A stretch of 64,000 nt of DNA from Ligula intestinalis (GCA_036362985.1 JAYGXS010000001.1:43035650-43099649), one strand, 5' to 3'; shown: positions 11,940-24,769, counted from the stretch's first letter. Program-made: numbers and translations. The notes: generated from the sequence alone by a model not told the origin.

Positions 11940-14900
11940 CTAAACATAAAATTATTCAATGAGTTTTCTTACCATTTCTAAAGAATCCGTAGAGAAGGTC
12001 GTTTTTTGTTCTTTGGGCGCGCTACGGACAGTCCGAAATAATTTATTCAGAAGGCCAGCCGAACTCCTTTTATCACAACTTTTGGGCGGTCCCCCTAGTT
12101 TAAATTCAACATAATACGCTTTGAATTATTTTTGTAACCGGTACTGGAAGACCCGTAAAAACATCAATGCTGAGAATGGAAATAAAAACATTTTTTATAA
12201 ATTTTAAAATATTATCGATATGCCAACTTCGCACACTTCATGCTAACCAGAAATTTTCATGATAAGCCCTAAATTACTTTGACGCCTACCACGATAATAC
12301 ATTGTGGCTCAAATATTTTGTAATAATTCCAAGGTTGCCCGCCACTCCAATAATCTCGGGGCACAGTAAAACAAACGTACTGTAGTGCAGAGTTCGATGC
12401 GTGTTTCCGGATGTTGTTTGGCAGGTGCATTCGAAATATGTGCGCTCCAATTTAAATCAGATTTGTCATTCCCACTTCATTTACGCATTGGGAAGCTGAT
12501 GGTTTTAGGCATTTATGCTCACCTCAAGATTATTCTTAAACAACCTGACCCATTTTATCCCTACATACCTCTCTCTCCTTTTGCCCGTCATTATTACTGA
12601 TTAGTTGTTCAAAATTATGTTCTCTCTGCCCTCCCTTACATTGTTGTATTGCCTGATGATTAATTTATCGAAAAAGTTATCCTAACTTCACTTCCTGAAT
12701 GCTCATCTGGTTATCATAGCTGAACTTAAACAATTTAGTTGACTGAAATGAAATATAAAATGCAATAGTAAGTTTTTAAAGTTCTCTCGCGCCTTTATGT
12801 GATATTTAAAAACTTATGGGTTATTTCTGAGGTGAACTATTTTCGACTGCGACTGTCGTGTTGAGGATGACTGTGAATTCTGTAAATTGTGTTCAAAATT
12901 GACGTCGTTTATACAACTTTATGAATGTTCAGTAGCCGAAATTTACCCAACTACACTTGGACAAAGACAATACCGCCCGCCAATATAAACTTCATTTCCG
13001 CAATTTTAGTAGGCAGCAGCTATTTTTTCCACAACATCATTTATCTTGTCCTTAAAATATACATAAAAACAAATACGTTTATCAACATAAATGAAAGTTT
13101 GCGCATTTCTAAATATTGTTGAAATATTATTGAAGTAAAGGAGGAAAAGTGGCAGATCCAGAACCGTGACATGTAGTACACTACCCATTGTCTAGTAAAG
13201 AATACTGAGTAAGAAGTTTGGCTAGCGTTGGGATAAGTAGTACTCGATCAAGCATAGCAGAGGACTCCGAACGCCGAGAACGTCTAGCTTTACCCACAGC
13301 CGTCTATTTACCGTCTTTTCGAAGGTTTTACAGTAGATAAATACCATCGGCCGTTGTTCATTACGAAGAAAAATTATAAGACGTAGCCAAATAACGAATT
13401 TCGCAAGATCTATCAAGCAAAACAAGTATGCTTCGTAGAGTTCATAGGCGAATTGGCCAGACAGAAGTGAGCAGCAAGAATAATTTCCATAAGTTCTTTT
13501 AGAAACGGTGTCTAATGCAAACCTCGATAGTTATTTACATCGAGTGGGGTTCAAGACTAAAGACTGGAGCGGTTGTTGCGGATAGCCAACAATACTGTCG
13601 GAATTCCCTGTTCAGCGCCCATTGGCCTGATGCCCCGCAGTTTTGCAGGGAGCGCTTTCTGTCTAGTGGACCTGAAGCTTCTTGACCGAATTTCGCGCAC
13701 GTTCACGTGCGCGTTCAGATAGTCGCGGCTGTCCAATGGCTGCTTGGTTATGCCACCCCTTGGACCGCCGCAGCATGGTCCACTATACGCTACACACCTC
13801 AGAAAATTCAGCGCACCAATCGCACACCACTTGAAATCCTTTCCAAATCACGTAAAAGCAGCTGTCACCTCTCTCCACGTGTGGTCCATTTTTGTGGTAC
13901 TGCCGATTTTTTGAAGGCTACGAAACATATGTTTTTAAAATCAGAAGTCAGGAAGACTGATAATTTTGAACAAACTTTTATGCGAGAAAGGGATTTCATA
14001 GGTCTCTGTGGGCACTTGTGACTAGGTACCTTTTTAGGTTAGGTATGTGCCAGTGTCTGCCTTCTGTCTGTATGTCACCTTCATTTCTAAGAACCCATCG
14101 CCACTACCATAGAATTGCTTGCCTTTATACTAGTTTCTGTCATCGCTTAACCATTTTTTCGTGAAGTGCATTTCGATCACGAGCATACATGCTTTTTGAT
14201 GTTTTCTTTGTTTAACTTCAGGTAAGTCAACTATCAGTCAGGCTAAATCCAACCATATGATGAAAACGGGCACTGTGAATTTTCCTATTGGCCAGTCAAC
14301 TAAGAATATACGGATAGTTGAAAGAAGTCTCCCGCTAACCAATGTCCATTCGATGACTATTGTCTACTGACCAACTGTGCAAGGGCCAACGTATATGAAC
14401 TTATTCTCTGGCATTATTTTTTGGCAAACGTATCCTCACAACTTTTCCTCTAGTAATAGTAAAAGCAGAAGCTTTAACAGAATCTCCATTGCCTCAAAAA
14501 TCTTTTACATGGAAATTTAAATTCTTTTCGGTCCCAATGTGTCGGTCAGCGGGTTTTATCCTCTTAAGTTCTTCTATGGCAATTTATAGTTTGTCAGTGA
14601 AGTTATTCAGGACTTGCCAGTAATTATTTTACTTCGAATGTCTTCCTGACGCATTTAATCCAACTTCCACCTTCCAGTTTTGAACGATTGGCTAAATTCG
14701 GCGGGTTCTTAACTACATCTTAGGACATTTTGACGCCTTACAACGATAGAATCGCACTTGCCGTAGTTCGGCTGTCACTCTTTAAACGACAATGGTTCTT
14801 CCATCAGTGAAAGTCTTTTGTCCGTTTAAGTATTTCTTAATATTGCACCATTTTAAACGTCTTTTCGGTTTGGGTGTTTGCTTTATTTGCCACAGCGCCC

Positions 14901-15924
14901 ACAGAATGCTTTGTTAAATCGTGCGATCTTTCTCTCGTTAGCAGCTTTGGCTGCTTACATATGGGTTATTTAGACCCTTTCAACGAATGTTCTTTTCAAT
15001 TTTCTGATCGATATACGCATTTTCAATGTCCATGAAGCCTCTAATAGCGCCATAGATGCAGTTGTGGAACACAGGCCCCAACTAACACCTTACATTTTGC
15101 CTTCTGCCCCATCCAGTTGACAACCCCCAAAGTTGCTATGGCACTTTTCAATGATACCTATATGTTATATGAGGCCAGTTTTGTAAATTTTTAGAGCAAA
15201 GGTGCTGATATTACTTTTCTGAACATTGTGATTCACTTGATTTGCTAATTATTTGCATACGCTACTATTTGAAGTGTCACTGCCTAGTAGAGCTGAAGGT
15301 TGACCTCCCAAGCAAAATGGCACGAAAATGTTCTGTGAGCACTGGTGAGTACCACTTTATCGAACGAATGACTACAGAAGGTTCCCCAATTCGGAATTAA
15401 GATAAGACCAATTAGGTTGGACAGTTTACTGTAAAAAGGAGCTAAAATAGTGGCTCAGCAGAAACAAGCTGCTCAAAGTTAACAGGCCAGGTGACGTATG
15501 TATGTTCTGTAACTTTGTGCAGGATTGCAAAAATTCAGGAGCGTCCTCCAGCACATCAAGAAATGGTCCTCTGTGATTGGCGTAAAGCTCGCTAGGCTAG
15601 TTTAAGGGAAAGTTGCGGGCCATCAACCCAACCACAACGCGACGATGCAGGTGGCTCAGCAAGGAGCGTGTGACAGTCAGTCCCCGCAAGTGCAAGGTTG
15701 AAGGGCGAAGGCCCGACGAGTCACGCGCGGCGCACAGTCATATGCCGGTCTACAGATTGGCAGCGGATAAAAGAGGCTGATCCCATGACCGCCACAACTT
15801 TAACATGACTATTATTGTTCGTCTTTCGGTTGACTCGAAAGACATGACTGAATTGTCAAACGACTAACAGTTACTAGCCAATACAATCGAACATGCGTGG
15901 CCCAGGAAGCAACTGAGACGGAGA
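11940..15924. other. Unassigned region; expected to hold upstream TEX14-like exons
   Basis: The exon at 11939 has a phase-0 acceptor, so at least one further exon should lie upstream on the minus strand. No segment here is convincingly TEX14-like. A short candidate near 12564-12525 ends phase 0 at GAG|GTGAGC but has a poor acceptor. A diverged family B copy lies at 13700-13885. Confidence 0.4.
13700..13885 (+). repeat. Repeat family B, diverged copy
   Basis: The copy shares the order CACCCCTTGG, CATGGTCCACTA, ACACCTCAG, CACCACTTGAA and AAAAGCAGCTGTCACCTCT with the copies at 27265 and 42665. The 104-codon frame across it is taken as non-coding. Confidence 0.45.
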
Positions 15925-16076
15925 AGACTTGATCGCTGGGACAATATGTTTATTCGCCTGACGTTTCAACAATCGTCGCGGACTCATCATCAGAGACATG
16001 AAAAATAGCAGAAACGGGTATGGCATGCACATACGTTTGCAGTATTTATAGGATACAGTCATTACTGCAAACAGGA
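15925..16076 (-). repeat. Inverted repeat arm of a Penelope-like element, with hammerhead-like core
   Basis: On the minus strand it reads TGTTTGCAGTAATGACTGTA, then TCCTATAAATACTGCAAACG and so on to the GATC block. It is closely similar to 17290-17446 on the plus strand, so the two arms flank the element at 16080-17275 as inverted repeats. It contains CTGATGA (15993-15987) and GAAAC (15967-15963). Confidence 0.75.
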
Positions 16077-16079
16077 CAC

Positions 16080-17275
16080 ACTTCATGTTTGACGGAAAAG
16101 TCTACGAGTAGGTGAAGGGGACACCGATGGGTTCACCGATTTTGGGACTCATAGCCGAGGTGGCCCTGCAGCGGCTGTAGTCGCTGGTCTTCCCACACCA
16201 CAGACCGAAATTCTGGGCGCGGTATGTGGATGACACCTTCGTCGTCATTGAACGGGATCAGGTGCTGACGTTAAAGGAGCGTCTCAACAGCGTCTTCCCG
16301 GACATCCAATTTACGATGGAGGAAGAAGAGAATAACCAGCTGGCCTTTTTTGATGTCCTAGTCCGTCGCAAAGATTGTGGTGGTCTAAAGAATAAAGTAT
16401 TCAGGAAAGCGACAAACACGATGCAAGTACTGAATTGCAACAGCAACCACCCAATCAGCCACAAACGCAGTTGCGTAAAAACGCTCTATCAGCATGTTGA
16501 GACGCACTGCAGCGAACAAGAAGATAAAGTTGCCGAGGTAGAATACCTTTGACGAATGTTCAGAGAGAATGGCTACCCGCGCAACTTCGTCAACCGGTGT
16601 TTGCGCAAACGAGATGGCCAACAAAGGCGCACCGAACCCAAGATTTGGCATTAGATCCCGTACGTCTAAAACGTATCGGAAGCCGTTGACCGCCTTCTCG
16701 CACCACTTGCATTTGGACTTGCACACAGGCCGGAGGCAACCATAAGGCGTCAGATAATGAGGCCGTAAGGCCCACTGCCACGGCAAGAAACATCTGGGGT
16801 CGTCTACAGGATCTGGTGCAGTTGCGGCCAAAGCAACTATGTCGGAGAAATTGGCAGACTTATCAAGACGCGAATTGCCGAACACGCGGCAGCAGTCCGG
16901 CGAAATGATGCCGATTCTCCAGTTGCGGCTCATTCAACGAGACCCGGCCACACGTTCAAATTTGATGAGGCCAAAATTCTGGCAAGAGGTGACAATCGGG
17001 TGAGGCGAGAACTACTTGAGTCATGGTTTACGGGCCCCCAATCCGTAAACAAGTGCAGCGATTTGCCCAACGCACATTCAATGCTGAGATTCGATTTGGC
17101 CAAAGCAAGTCGTCCTTTGAGGAACGGGCAGGCCAGCGCCTCATCTTACGCCAACACCGGAGAGCCAGATGGCCGAACAATTATCACGCCCGAGTCAACC
17201 GCCCGAGATGAAAGTTCAACAAGTCAGAGCCCGCGTGCCGCCCAACAAACTACCCACGCGCAAGAAGGCAATTAA
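16080..17275 (+). pseudogene. Penelope-like element: broken reverse transcriptase and GIY-YIG endonuclease
   Basis: The plus strand encodes GTPMGSPILGLIAEVAL, then RYVDDTF (the catalytic YxDD motif of reverse transcriptase), then FPDIQFTMEEEENNQLAFFD and SNHPISHKRSCVKTL, as in Penelope-like elements. Farther on, with frameshifts, come SCGQSNYVGEIGRLIKTRIA, AEHAAAVRRND and AAHSTRPGHTFKFDEAKILA, the GIY-YIG part of the same family. Two in-frame TAG stops precede the YVDD motif (after KVYE and after LQRL), and the first third of the reverse transcriptase is missing. It is therefore a 5-prime-truncated dead copy. The frame at 17000-17275 is its C-terminal end. Penelope-like elements copy themselves at exposed 3-prime DNA ends. 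Confidence 0.88.
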
Positions 17276-17289
17276 CGTTAATTGCCGCT

Positions 17290-17446
17290 GTATGTTTGCA
17301 GTAATGACTGTATCCTATAAATACTGCAAGCTTATGTGCATGCCTTACCCGTTTCTGCTGCTGTTCATGTCTCTGATGATGAATCCGCGATGGATGTCGA
17401 AACGTCAGGCAAATAAACATATTGTCCCAGCGATCGAGTCTTGTTT
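17290..17446 (+). repeat. Inverted repeat arm of the Penelope-like element, with hammerhead-like core
   Basis: This is the plus-strand partner of 15925-16076. It contains CTGATGA (17373-17379), a possible stem ATCC/GGAT, and GAAAC (17399-17403). It directly follows the end of the endonuclease frame, where such elements carry their terminal repeat. Confidence 0.75.
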
Positions 17447-18140
17447 TTCTTAATAATTATTAGGCTTAAGCTGAAGTACATTCCTATGTCCGCCAGCACT
17501 GAAGTATTTTGTTCTTCCTGAAATATCTTTATCGTCTTGGCATCGGGGATAGCCAGTATCTTATCAGTGACCATTTCATCTAGCGCAGAATGGACACCGA
17601 GAAAATGGAACCATCCGTATGGGATTTCATTCCATAAGCAACATAAACCACATTATGCGGCCACTGAAATAGAGTTTTCTTGTCTCTTATTCATAAACTG
17701 TTCTTCTTTGTCATTTGTGTTGAAATCTGTCAATGAAGCCTTCTAAGTAGCTATTTTTCCTACATTGATTCCAGACGCCCCTTTCTTTTGTTGTTGAAAC
17801 CAAGTCCGTGACTATGTCGTTGTTCGTTTTATACGGATCTACCCCAAGGGCACTGTGATGTAAACGTGATTTTTCTTCAATCCGGTTTTTCTATTCGGTA
17901 CATAAAAATTACAAATATATGTAAATGCTATCGCACATCGTCCCCACACCCTAATGACAGGCGTTCACTCCGTTCACTCCACGCAACGCTCACAACCTAT
18001 ACTAATTTCCTTCCCCCCCCCCCCAGCACAAAGACCTCAACACGCCGATCTCGCCATGAGGGTAGCGTGAAAACGATGAGTTGTAATCAAAGTACGCTTA
18101 TTAACCATGTCCAACTGTACAATTTTAATTTTCCTGCAAA
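17447..18140. other. No gene recognised
   Basis: The frames are short. A poly-C run lies near 18009-18023, just before the hammerhead-like motif at 18150. Confidence 0.4.
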
Positions 18141-18215
18141 AGTACTGGCCTGATGAAGACTTTCTGAAAAAATGTTTGTCAAATCGACTTTTCCCATGCA
18201 TATTAATAAGGTGTG
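18005..18215 (+). repeat. Poly-C plus hammerhead-like segment, related to 58450-58600
   Basis: A C-run is followed by CTGATGA (18150-18156), nine bases, GAAAA, and then TGTTTGTCAAATCGACTTTT. The copy at 58450-58600 has the same order and nearly the same closing sequence (TGTTTGCCAAATCGAATTTT). It probably comes from the terminal region of a Penelope-like family, since the 58-kb copy follows Penelope coding sequence. Confidence 0.5.
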
Positions 18216-20040
18216 ATCTAATAAAGATTTTTGCGATACATATACCTGCACAACCCAGATAGCCCGACACTCGAAGAATGCAGCAAAAATGAACGAAATA
18301 ATTTTCAAGCTGTTCTTAAAACTAAGAACTATCGAATGATCTAAGACCGGCTGTCCACTTCGGATTTTTTGAAACTTCTCTCGACTGTCACATTAAAAGG
18401 TAAACTAGATTTTCGCATAAATTTGCAATATTTTTCAGACTATCACAGTAACATTGCCGTCAGGAGAGGGGGTTAATTAACGCGGTTCGCCTGAATGCGA
18501 AGGCGATGCTTTATTGATAAGCAGGCCACCACAGTACCACCGCGCTTTTGGAGAGGACACGATGATGAGACGCAGGTAAAGCCATTCATAAGGAAGTTTG
18601 TTAAGAGCGAATGTCAATACAGTATGAATCTTGGGCTGCGTGCAAGCATATGCATGCCACATACGTCGTGAGTACTACGTGGTTGAGGACCAGAGGGGTT
18701 TCCTAGATTTTAAATGAATCAAAGTGCCATGCGGGGCAGCGTTATGCGAAGAATAGGTAGAAAAACGCTCTTTGAATATCATCCTCTACCTGTTTTGTCC
18801 ACCTTTTTCACGTGCACATATATCAACCCAGAAACCCCTTATACCATTAGTAACGAGGTAAATCCAGGTGGTTTCCAGTATTATCAGAATACTCCTTTTC
18901 CGGCTGAACGAGTTAGGAATCCTCCTCGTCCCTTCTCCAACGAAACTCCTTTTCGACCTGCAAAATGATTGTTTACCTCTTTCGAGGGCTGCCCCCTTCC
19001 TCCCTCGAATGCTGGCCACCTTCCCGTGTATACCCTTTTACTCGATTGCACATGACTGAATACGCCCTCCCCCCCACACCCCGGTTCGGCTCCCTTTTCC
19101 CATTTCACATTTTCCTACAATGATTGAATCTCAGAACTCACTTTGTGATGGAGAGCCAGCTGTCCGTCCCCCTCTCCTTCTGGACTAGGTGAATCCAAGA
19201 AGCATTCGTCCACTACCCCCCGTGGGCACCCTGCGCGCGAGATAGAAGTGGCCGTCGAAAGGCTCCCTCGACATTCCCCGCCGCTGACACTTGTATATTG
19301 CTTCTGTTCACGAACCCCCCTTTTTCGCACTGGTGTTTCAAATCAATCCTGAGGCCATATGAATGGCCTCCTGAAATCATATAAGAGCAGAGCCACGTCA
19401 CCTCTCCTACTAACACACACAAGCTTCCTAAAACTAGTTTCGCCCTGTGTGGCGTTGTTATTGTTGAACTTGTGTTGTATAGAGTCAGGCGATTCGGCCG
19501 ACTCCCTTCCCTCTTGACTTTGTGTAGCCATTGTTGAGGTTTGTACATTGATTATCTTTTACTATTTTCGCTTAATAGTACCGTACTGCCTTGATAGGTG
19601 CTACCATTGGGTTTGACGTACGCGTGACTGCTGGAAACAGAGTCTGAGAAGTCAAGAAGACGAAACACATACCATGGAAATAATGATTCCCAGGATTAGG
19701 AAATGTTCTGAGCGGATGACGGGATCATGCGCTTCAAGAGAAAGTTTACGTAGGTTTTTGATTTTTATCTTGGAAGATTAATTTCGACTACTGACGTTCA
19801 AATATCAGACATATAATGCAAGTTCAAAAATTGAATTTAACCATTCCTTTATCCCTAGTATACTTCTAATTAGGCGTTCGTTTTTCAAGCTAACACTGCC
19901 ATCTATATAAGGGCAGTTCAAGTTGTGTTAGCTCTTAGAGTCTTAACAGTGCTTGTACTCAGGACATGACAATCATCAGGCCGAATTTCGAGTTGTACGT
20001 AATAACGAAAATCACCAGAACGAGGGATCTATTTCATTTA
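18216..20040. other. No gene recognised
   Basis: Several minus-strand frames of 60-111 codons overlap one another in different frames (18.8-19.5 kb) and have repetitive Arg/Gly/Ser composition, as expected of chance frames in GC-richer DNA. Confidence 0.4.
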
Positions 20041-20044
20041 GCAC

Positions 20045-20325
20045 TCTGAGTTGCTGCCTCGGGCAGCAGTGACCACTAGCGTGGTCAGGGCTGGTGTTGA
20101 CTGCAGCGGTGACAGTTACTTTTGTATGTTTGTGCAGGAAGTTCGAGTGGTGTCCACCTGGCATGTCTTGTATTACCCGAGGGGGGGTCGTGTTTAGTGG
20201 TCCATGCTGTGTTGACCGAGGGGCGGTGTGTTCAGCTAGCGCTTGGGAGGCCGCGATTAGCTGGACGCACGTGTGTGCGCCAGTGAAAGTCGGTCAAGTG
20301 TCTGCAGGTCAACGAGTCTGAAAGC
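20045..20325 (-). repeat. Repeat family B, minus-strand copy
   Basis: On the minus strand it reads ACCTGCAGACACTTGACCGA through GGTCAACACAGCATGGACCA and a GGCAGCAACTC ending, matching 27265-27690 and 42665-43055 in order. The 75-codon plus frame across it is not considered coding. Confidence 0.6.
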
Positions 20326-21920
20326 GCTCACTGGACATGTGAATGACCCTGAGACAGTACACCTTCAACAGCGATACCCGACACAGCAATGTTGAGCGTC
20401 GGCTACAACCTCACCAGGCCTTGACTGCACAGAAATAGGCTCGGAATGATTGGCAAACATGTTTTCTGTTCTCGGGGCGACTAGTCAAAATAAAAAACTT
20501 TATGTCATTGACACTTTGCTGAAGCTGCTAAAGGCAGCTCTATCCGGTGAAGGCTCGTGCGAAAATGGTTTCAGTTGCTAAAGTTTTAGCTAAGGGTGGA
20601 ATACAGAGGACGTCAGTAATTATGTCGCTTGAAGGTAAAACGCGAGGTAACAGCAACAAAAAAACTACCACCGACTTTCACTTCGCCAAACTTGTTCCAG
20701 TAAAATTACAGCCAATGCGTTTGAGAGTTAAGTGCCCATGAAAAGCAACTGTCGGTTTTGACTGAGGCGTAGGGATTTTCTTTCATGGAGTTTTCGACTT
20801 TTCTGCGGTTTATCACAAAGGTCTTACTGTGTGAAGAAAGAAACCATCACCCATTCCCAGCCGCTGCGCTCACCCCTAAAGCACATAAACAGCAGGCGAT
20901 TTAGAGAACGACCGGATTAAAAATCTCGCTAATCAGTCTTTTTGATGCCTTTTCGACTGTCTAAGTTAAGGTAACCCAATTTCGAAACACCGTACCTGGA
21001 AATATATGCAGTTTTATCAATTTGTTATGGATTCTATTGTCTCTTTCGGAAGATGCTACTGACTGTACTGGCAGAGCGATCATTGCAATTACAATTATTG
21101 AGCGAACTACTTGAAAACAGGACGAATTCAATAAAGCTTTATATGGAGATACTTGAAAATCCTCGAGTCTGCAGTACCTGAGGTTTTCTGTTGCTTGATC
21201 GATTTAACTGTACCTTTTTTTGTGATTTAAACGCCCCTTCAACTTACCCATCAAAGGTTCTACAATAAAATACCTGTTTGGTATACACAATAAAATGCCC
21301 TATTTATTTCATATAATGTTTAAAAGTAAAACACAGCGATCTGAATTGAGGAACGTTTTATTTTTTAGACGATTGCAACTTACTTTAGCATGTTTTTCGG
21401 AGCTTATTATCTCAGTTTAAATTTTATAATTTACTACCAGTGTGACGTGGAACTTAAAATTGGTAAGTGAGAATAAGTAGACCTGCAATCTCCAATATTT
21501 TTCCCTTCAAGCCTAGACCTGGGATTCAAAGTTTGTTCGACAATTATCACACTGCGTCATCCAGCTATTGCATGGATCAACATTTTTATTCAGCGATTCC
21601 ACTAAAATTGATAAATTTGTGTCTGATCGCATCTCATGTTCTCCTGTTTACTCCCATCCACCTTCCGACGAAACATCCGTTAGTTTACATTGCGTACTTG
21701 ATTATCAGCAAAACAAGCCTCTATAAATTGAAAATTGAAGCATTTACTCACCATTTGAGCTTATATACTACAGGAGGACACAGATGATCACACCATGCTT
21801 TTAATCTTACGTAAATCTAATGGATTATTTTTCAAATTCCCATTTGTATGTTAGCCACGCAGCATTAAGTAAGCTAATTTGTAGTTCCGAAAATTGTCAT
21901 AGAGTGAGTAAGCGGACGAG
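20326..21920. other. No gene recognised
   Basis: Frames at 20547-20741 and 21467-21787 have no splice support or family resemblance and no ATG start in a good context. Confidence 0.35.
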
Positions 21921-22110
21921 TTGTCAAGTGTATGCGTGCTTTCGGTACATTTTCGGCAGGCCAATACGTTTACAGCCTACATAAAGGCTGTAAATCAATC
22001 ATTTCTGTCAATTCGATTAATGGTTGAGCTGATAATAGCAGGTTTGTTTCCTTTCTTAGTTGTCCTTTTAAGCAGAAGAGTAGAGAGTAGCGTTCAAAGA
22101 AGCATGCATC

Positions 22111-22120
22111 NNNNNNNNNN
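22111..22120. other. Assembly gap (10 N)
   Basis: Ten consecutive N bases. The gap falls immediately before the Penelope-like fragment, so the missing sequence may be longer than ten bases and repeat-related. Confidence 0.98.
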
Positions 22121-22345
22121 GAGCCGGTACTTATTCAAAAGAATGCGGGATTACCTCTCGTCGAGGCTGGGAAAGGGTGAAAGTGGAAACATAAGCAGAA
22201 CCATTCTCGCACACACTGATTCCAGGTATCCTGCGGACCACAATAAAGCCTTCTGTGTCAGTTGTACTGTCCCACCGAAATCCCCTAACCCACTCAGCGA
22301 CGGCAGATGTTTAGTGACTAGCTCCACGCGAACGCTCACTTGTTA
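22121..22345 (+). pseudogene. Penelope-like element fragment (GIY-YIG C-terminal part)
   Basis: The frame reads RMRDYLSSRLGKGESGNISR, TILAHTDSRYPADHNKAFCV, then PPKSPNPLSDG. It matches position by position the intact segment at 29983-30612 (RVREHIPTWLSRGETRSISS, AILAHLVDTNHRVDTNEAF, TPSNFSKGL). It starts directly at the N gap and breaks off after about 70 codons. Confidence 0.65.
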
Positions 22346-22554
22346 AGCCTCCCTGTTGTTGGCTTCTGGGACGGCCTTTCACGGCCTTTCATGCAAACTC
22401 CGTGAGAACGCGGCGGCCAATAACACGCTCACACTTGTTGGCTGGCCTCAATCTGTCTGGTCGTTCGCCCTCAAAACCAACTTAAACAGAGCCTGACTAG
22501 GATGACTGCCACCACGCCCGCACTCCGGATGCCGTCCCACTAGGGGACGGACTG

Positions 22555-22725
22555 CACTCATCAATTTCCTTCTATCTGTTATTTCACTCCTTCTGTACAG
22601 AATAAACTTTTCCTACCACTCTGGCCACCCACCTCTTCTTCAGCTCCTAAGGAAACTGGCCTGAAGATCGCAGCTGCTAGGGATAACATTGTTTACTTTA
22701 AGTCCCCGCGAAAGATGTGTTCGTC
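22555..22725 (+). repeat. Repeat family A, plus-strand copy
   Basis: It contains CTTCTGTACAGAATAAACTT, TCCTACCACTCTGGCC, CCTAAGGAAACTGGCCTGAA and GATCGCAGCTGCTAGGG. Nine copies or part-copies of this family were found in the window. Confidence 0.6.
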
Positions 22726-23659
22726 ATCAGTTTCCACGAGCCGGTCTCCGGCTCAGAAAACCTTGCGTAAGCTCCACGTTAATGAAGTCCAAATTGCCTG
22801 CACTCCTTACCGCCTCCTTCTCCCTCGATCTGTGGCTCTTTTATAACGCTCGCCGCCTATTATTACTTGCCCTCTCCCGCACTTGTATGAGAAGGCAACA
22901 TTCAATCGTTTGTTCCTAGCACTCACTGGTTATACTTGACATGACGATAATTTCCCGACAGAGAAATGGTATTTCCACTGACAACCCTTCCAAATTCATT
23001 GACCTGACATAGCCCCTTTACGCGGCTTATTTGGTCAGCAGTTTTTTTTTCTAAGGAGGAAAGGTGAGTTCACAACTCTGCAATAAACGCTAAAAAATTA
23101 CTTGCTCTTAGCTAGGACGAGACTTTGAATGAAAATGCTGTTTACTGTAAAATAAAGCTATGCCACTACCACTAAAACCGATTTCTTCCGTCAGAGCGAG
23201 CCAGCTGCTGTGAGGGCATACGTCTGCAACTTTCTTACTTCAATATCCGTAGTAGATGCAAGTGAAAACGGAATCGTTGAGCGGTAAAGATGGCTCTCAC
23301 TTCTGAATACTGGTAAATAGCATAAATTTTGCGATTTTATGACTGAAAGTCAACGAGGCTTAGTGACTAGTGTACCTCTCAGAGGGATCAGATGCTTAGT
23401 GAATCCTACGTGCAAACTGAAGTATGCCAAACACATGAATATGTACTCCTGATACTCCACTGGTTTCTTGTAAGCAGCTGTCCGAGAAGATGTCCGGTCA
23501 GCCTCTCCGCACATGGCACATCATAAAAAAATGAGCTCTGCATAAAAATGAATGCTTGTCAGTACAGCTGCATTATGTAAACAGTGACAATACGTACCCT
23601 AAGCTGTTGTACTACGCGTCCGTCACACTGATTGGACGGCCGACCATCTCATTATGCAG

Positions 23660-23791
23660 CAGATGACCAGCACCACAGGTACATTGCACGCGTTGGCATC
23701 ACTCTTTCTTGAAGAACGAAGAAGGTCGATGCTCTCCAAGGATGTCTACTGGCTGCGATCCCTTGTTGGCGTTACAGGCTGCATTTCCTGG
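23660..23791 (+). CDS. Putative coding exon, product unknown
   Basis: A 132-base stretch is bounded by an acceptor (CATTATGCAG) and a strong donor (CCTGG|GTGAGT) and is open for 44 codons, phase 0 at both ends. The peptide includes HALASLFLEERRRSML and DVYWLRSLVGVTGCISW, the latter hydrophobic with two tryptophans. No family is recognised and no neighbouring exon was found, so it may be a chance splice-like arrangement. The same phase as the exon at 38327-38434 permits, but does not show, that they belong together. Confidence 0.28.
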
Positions 23792-23836
23792 GTGAGTTTT
23801 CTAACCCTCCGGTTGAAAATATGGCATGACGCTTTC

Positions 23837-24036
23837 TAACATGTTCTGCATATAAAACTATCCCAGAATTTTGTCAAAATTGGGTCAATTTGTGCCTGTG
23901 GGATGTCAAATCTAAAGTAGTTCTTGAGCGCATTATGTATGCAAAAATAGGAGAGCATTAATTCCACACTACGTAAAGTATAATAGTTAAGTTGGTTCTG
24001 GTAAGCGTCTAACTGTCCTAGATACTCATTCTTCAT
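23837..24036 (-). other. Unexplained minus-strand open frame
   Basis: A 66-codon frame has balanced, protein-like composition (for example LGQLDAYQNQLNYYTLRSV and FRFDIPQAQIDPIL). No splice sites or homologues were recognised. It may be a chance frame or a decayed repeat; it is listed because it is the least random-looking frame between 23 and 24.5 kb on this strand. Confidence 0.12.
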
Positions 24037-24769
24037 TTATTATTTTCATATTATATACAAGGAACCTTGCTTTTTAGGACTGTATACGTAATTGGCTGAC
24101 TTGTGTTCATCGTGTGTACTGGAACTCACTTAATTGCAAATGATGTGTATTTCTTGACTAGGCTTGAGCCTGCCCACTGAGAAAGTTAACCTGCATCACG
24201 ATTGTAATTCATTATGCCATCAGTGCTACCATACAGTTCCCGGTCCCCTCAGCGCGTGGTATCCGTTTAGAAAAGGCAGAGAATTGCTGTGAGATTCCCG
24301 GACTCCAATTGATGGTTGTTGATGATCACAGTGACTTCTGCGATGCCCCTCCCCCCTCGTTTGACTCTCCACCCAAGGAAGACAGTTTTTTTCTTCTAAA
24401 AATTAAATGAGTTTTTTCATTGTCCGCTAATTGGTCACCTCCTTGGCTCATGTGAATTGGCCTCGCCAATAAGCTGCGATGCTATTTATCTGATACCACA
24501 ACACCAGTATGCAAATGGGGAATTCAGAGTTAACCCACCTACATCTCCCTCCAATATACTGATACTGATTGTACCTAAAACCTGTAATTCACGATTTTAC
24601 TTCGGTGCACGCTTCACTTATCGGCAAGTCCTGTTTTCAGTGACCATATTTCTTCTAAAGGGACTTAACAGCTGTACACCTGGGAAAACCTTGGACAGCA
24701 TACTGATTATTGCTCGGATTTTTCTCGATCGTGACACTTCCTCTATCGCAGGGAGTTACGTAAGCTAAA

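Larger units (their letters stand above)
22726..24769. other. Mostly unassigned; two weak exon-like frames
   Basis: Apart from the candidates at 23660-23791 and 23837-24036, nothing is recognised. Confidence 0.35.

Noticed and set aside
12525..12564. Short possible upstream exon of the TEX14-like gene (ends phase 0 at GAG|GTGAGC)
   Set aside because: The acceptor has no pyrimidine tract and twelve codons carry too little signal.
19213..19548. 111-codon minus frame
   Set aside because: It overlaps other frames of equal length on both strands; no splice signals or homology.
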